From JANNWF01 sp041675805 (lineage in GTDB: Bacteria > Pseudomonadota > Gammaproteobacteria > Xanthomonadales > Xanthomonadaceae): a DNA stretch of 7,483 nucleotides. Both the position numbers and the translations under genes were made by a program. The notes under the pieces are model-generated. The model made no database searches. It saw only the letters and a program-made list of their open reading frames with translations, and was not told the DNA's origin. How positions within the stretch are numbered: the first letter of the stretch is position 1; each line of letters starts with the position of its first letter. Where the stretch lies: contig JBAYTD010000130.1 of the NCBI GenBank assembly GCA_041675805.1, forward strand, positions 1 to 7,483, in the 5' to 3' direction. Of the stretch, positions 5,680-7,483 are shown piece by piece.

Positions 5680-6852
5680 TCAGAACTTCCAGGTTGCACG
5701 CAGGTAGATGTCATCGTCGCGACGGGGCTGCGCCACGGCGGAGGGCAGGTCGATCTCCTCGCGACGGCGCAGGCGTGCGTCCAGCTGCCAGGCCGGGCTG
5801 GCCTGCCAGACCCAGCGCGCCTCGAACAGCTCATCGTTGGGGCGGAAGTCGCTTGACAGCAGCCAGCCGTCAGCGACGCGGCCATAAACGATGCCGAAGT
5901 CGTGGTCGGGCAGGACGTCCATGAAGCTGAAGGAGGTCTGCCAGGAAAGCGCGTCGGCATCGCCCGTGCCGCTGTTCATCACTGCGCGGCGCGGTGTGTC
6001 CGCCGCCCAGCCCAATTCACCGCCAAGCCGGAACCGGGTACCGCCCTGTCCCAGCGGCCATTCGGCGGCGGCCTTGGCGGTGAGCGCCAGGTAGTCGTCG
6101 AGTGCCGGCTCGCCCAAGCCGTCCGTGCGCAGTGCGGACGGCAGCCAGGTCATGGTCACCATGCGTTGCACCAGCGGGCCAATGGGGGTCCGGGACTCGA
6201 CCGCCATGAACAGGCTGGCGCGCGAATCGCCGTCGGCAAAGTCCAGCGGGCGGCGCAGCGCGCCGGTGGGGCCGCGGCGGTCGTTGTGGCGCACGATGGC
6301 ATGCGTGGTCCAGTCCTGGCCGCGCCATTGCCACCAGATGCCGTCGGTCCAGCTGATGTCGAAGTTGGTGCTGTCGTTCTGGTCCAGCGACTTCTTCATG
6401 ATGTCGTTGATGCCGAACGCGGCCTGGAAGCGGCCCAAGCGCAGGCTCCAGGGCGATTGCGAGCGGTATTCCAGGTAGGCCTCGTCGATGGTCGCCTGGC
6501 CGTCTTCCAGGCCGGAGGGCCCGGGTGCGTAGGTCCGCATCCAGAACTCATCGTTGTCCTGTTCCGTGTCCAGGCGCGCAGCCACGCGGCCGCTGGCATG
6601 CCAGCCACCACCGAGTTCGCCATTCACCCGGAAGCGCACGCGGGCGCGCACGCTGTCGGCGTCGCTGCTGGTGCCGCTGCGGGCCCGGGTTTCGGAACTG
6701 ACATAGCCGAAGCGCAGGTCGCCACTGGTGGTCCACGCGTCGCTGGCCTGCGCGCCGGCGGCGAGCGGTACCAGCGCGGCCATCAGCGGCAGCCTGGACC
6801 ACGCTGCGGGCCCTGTCCAGTGCGAAACGGGTGCAACCAGGCTGGTGTTCAT
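5680..6852 (-). CDS. Outer-membrane beta-barrel (porin-like) protein
   Basis: A 390-residue protein. The first 36 residues look like a Sec signal peptide with an unusually long N-region: Arg20, a hydrophobic core LPLMAALVPLAAG, and a likely cleavage after AQA (residues 34-36). The mature part is rich in alternating polar/aromatic strands such as SVRARVRFRVNGEL, IDEAYLEYRSQSPWSLRLGRFQ and LDARLRRREEI. It ends in YLRATWKF, and a C-terminal phenylalanine is the recognition signal for the BAM outer-membrane assembly machinery. This supports an outer-membrane barrel, but substrate and subfamily are not recognisable to me; porin or alginate-export-like barrels are the closest in style. The ATG at 6852 has a poor Shine-Dalgarno. 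Met24 is an alternative but would leave a signal peptide without positive charge. It lies 64 bp after the nirS stop and 43 bp before the broken nirS copy, so it may be read through from nirS. Confidence 0.75.
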   Translation of the reverse strand: MNTSLVAPVSHWTGPAAWSRLPLMAALVPLAAGAQASDAWTTSGDLRFGYVSSETRARSGTSSDADSVRARVRFRVNGELGGGWHASGRVAARLDTEQDNDEFWMRTYAPGPSGLEDGQATIDEAYLEYRSQSPWSLRLGRFQAAFGINDIMKKSLDQNDSTNFDISWTDGIWWQWRGQDWTTHAIVRHNDRRGPTGALRRPLDFADGDSRASLFMAVESRTPIGPLVQRMVTMTWLPSALRTDGLGEPALDDYLALTAKAAAEWPLGQGGTRFRLGGELGWAADTPRRAVMNSGTGDADALSWQTSFSFMDVLPDHDFGIVYGRVADGWLLSSDFRPNDELFEARWVWQASPAWQLDARLRRREEIDLPSAVAQPRRDDDIYLRATWKF

Positions 6853-6874
6853 GCGCGACTCGCGGGACCAGGAT

Positions 6875-6902
6875 GGGCGCGCCGCCTGCTTGCGGCGCGC
6901 CC
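6875..6902 (-). repeat. Perfect GC inverted repeat between nirS and the barrel gene
   Basis: An 11-bp perfect inverted repeat (GGGCGCGCCGC at 6875-6885 and its complement at 6892-6902) with a 6-nt loop, 100% GC in the stem. On the leftward transcript it starts 14 nt after the nirS stop and lacks a U-tract. It could act as an mRNA 3'-stabilising hairpin or partial attenuator rather than a clean terminator. It may also reduce expression of the barrel gene, which starts 22 nt further on. Confidence 0.7.
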
Positions 6903-6916
6903 GCTGCCAACCGCCG

Positions 6917-7066
6917 TCAGTAGACGTCGTTGACCGTGTTGTAGACGTTGAACTTGCCGGTCGGGGTGATCAGGCGCGGATCGTCCAGCACCTTCTTCAG
7001 CTTGCGCGTCTTGTCGTCCACCACGACGATGGCCGAACGCTGGTCCTTGCCGTTCCAGACCGAGAA
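6917..7066 (-). repeat. Direct repeat, copy B, block 1 (inside complete nirS 3' end)
   Basis: Partner of 5208-5357, offset 1709 bp in the same orientation. The two copies flank the outer-membrane barrel gene. Confidence 0.92.
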
Positions 7067-7483
7067 CCAGACTTCGTCGCCGGCCTTGTTGTACTCCGGC
7101 TGCACCACGCGCTTGGGGCCTTCGCCGAGGTTGGCCCATTCGGCGATCGGCAGCACCTCGAAGCCCTTGTCGAGGTTCTTGATGTCGAACACGGCGATCG
7201 ACTGGCTGACCTTGGCTTCCGGATGCAGGGTGGTGTCGACCCACAGATTGCTCGACTTCGGATGGGTCTTGACGAACAGCGAGCCGCCGCCCTGGCCCTT
7301 GAGCACTTCGACCGCCTTCCAGGCGTACTGCGGGTGGTTTTCCGGATCGGTGGCGATCAGCGTGATGTTCTCGTTGCCGAGCGCCGAGGTCGCCCACACC
7401 GGGCCGTACTTGGGATGCACGAAGTTGGCACCGCGACCGGGATGCGGGATCTTGTCGACATCGACCAGCGCGGCCATCTTCTG
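6917..7483 (-). CDS. nirS: Cytochrome cd1 nitrite reductase NirS, C-terminal part (runs off the right edge)
   Basis: The last 188 residues of NirS, in frame from the window edge (CAG AAG ATG). They include the d1-haem-domain stretch PHPGRGANFVHPKYGPVWATS with one of the two active-site histidines, GGGSLFVKTHPKSS, VFDIKNLDKGFEVLPIAEW, RVVQPEYNKAGDEVWFSVWNGK and the conserved terminus TPTGKFNVYNTVNDVY. NirS is the periplasmic enzyme that reduces nitrite to nitric oxide in denitrification, using a c haem for electron entry and a d1 haem for catalysis in an eight-bladed propeller. This part is intact, with no stop, gap or missing blade, and strongly resembles P. aeruginosa NirS. The rest lies beyond the edge. 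None of the usual followers (nirM, nirC, nirF and the other d1-haem biosynthesis genes) lies downstream in this window. Confidence 0.95.
   Translation of the reverse strand, partial: QKMAALVDVDKIPHPGRGANFVHPKYGPVWATSALGNENITLIATDPENHPQYAWKAVEVLKGQGGGSLFVKTHPKSSNLWVDTTLHPEAKVSQSIAVFDIKNLDKGFEVLPIAEWANLGEGPKRVVQPEYNKAGDEVWFSVWNGKDQRSAIVVVDDKTRKLKKVLDDPRLITPTGKFNVYNTVNDVY
7421..7483 (-). repeat. Direct repeat, copy B, block 2 (inside complete nirS, cut by the window edge)
   Basis: Partner of 5355-5417, 63/63 identical. The distance between blocks 1 and 2 is 357 bp greater here than in copy A, which defines the deletion. Confidence 0.92.

Noticed and set aside
6875..6902. Intrinsic terminator after nirS
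   Set aside because: The stem is strong, but no U-tract follows on the leftward strand, so it was kept as an inverted repeat only.
5902..6933. Rightward 343-codon frame opposite the barrel gene
   Set aside because: The antisense frame has no recognisable motif. The leftward frame has a signal peptide, barrel-like strands and a terminal Phe.
5208..7483. Insertion sequence or composite transposon formed by the flanking repeats
   Set aside because: The repeats are nirS coding sequence, not IS ends. There is no transposase, no terminal inverted repeat and no target-site duplication that I can see.

Overview
The window is 7.5 kb of GC-rich, gene-dense DNA from a denitrifying proteobacterium. The housekeeping genes (an RsgA N-terminus, an AlaA-type aminotransferase, a YiiD-type thioesterase) look gammaproteobacterial, possibly Xanthomonadales/Lysobacterales. 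A betaproteobacterium of the Thauera/Azoarcus kind cannot be excluded, because the NirS tail at the right edge would fit there too. There is no gene-free stretch longer than 300 bases, and I see no tRNA, rRNA, CRISPR array or transposase.

Left part (1-3079). A cut-off rsgA-like gene runs leftward. Diverging from it are a small four-helix membrane protein (DUF4345), an alanine-type aminotransferase and an SGNH/GDSL hydrolase whose start overlaps the aminotransferase stop. A YiiD-type hotdog thioesterase converges on the hydrolase, with 3 bp between the two stop codons.

Middle part (3080-5207). A 158-bp divergent intergenic region carries a plausible -10 box and a strong Shine-Dalgarno sequence. 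It leads into a tight rightward operon: an HNH endonuclease, a YnbA-like CDP-alcohol phosphatidyltransferase with a variant catalytic motif (abutting, TGA/ATG), and a PlsC-type acyltransferase (overlapping, GTGA). The last two suggest a small phospholipid-synthesis or remodelling module. No CDP-diacylglycerol synthase gene follows. A GC-rich hairpin terminator closes the region.

Right part (5208-7483), leftward strand. This holds the most unusual structure. The 3' end of an apparently normal cytochrome cd1 nitrite reductase gene (nirS) enters from the right edge. It is followed by a 390-residue outer-membrane beta-barrel protein, and then by a second, broken copy of the nirS 3' end. The broken copy lacks the whole N-terminal half and carries an exact in-frame internal deletion of 357 bp (119 codons) at a 3-bp microhomology. 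It still reads open for 142 codons. It matches the complete copy at 145/150 bases over the C-terminus and at 63/63 bases across the conserved catalytic-His segment, and similarity stops sharply at the stop codon. The barrel gene therefore sits between two direct repeats of nirS DNA, which suggests duplication, recombination or gene conversion at a nitrite reductase locus, unless it is an assembly artefact.
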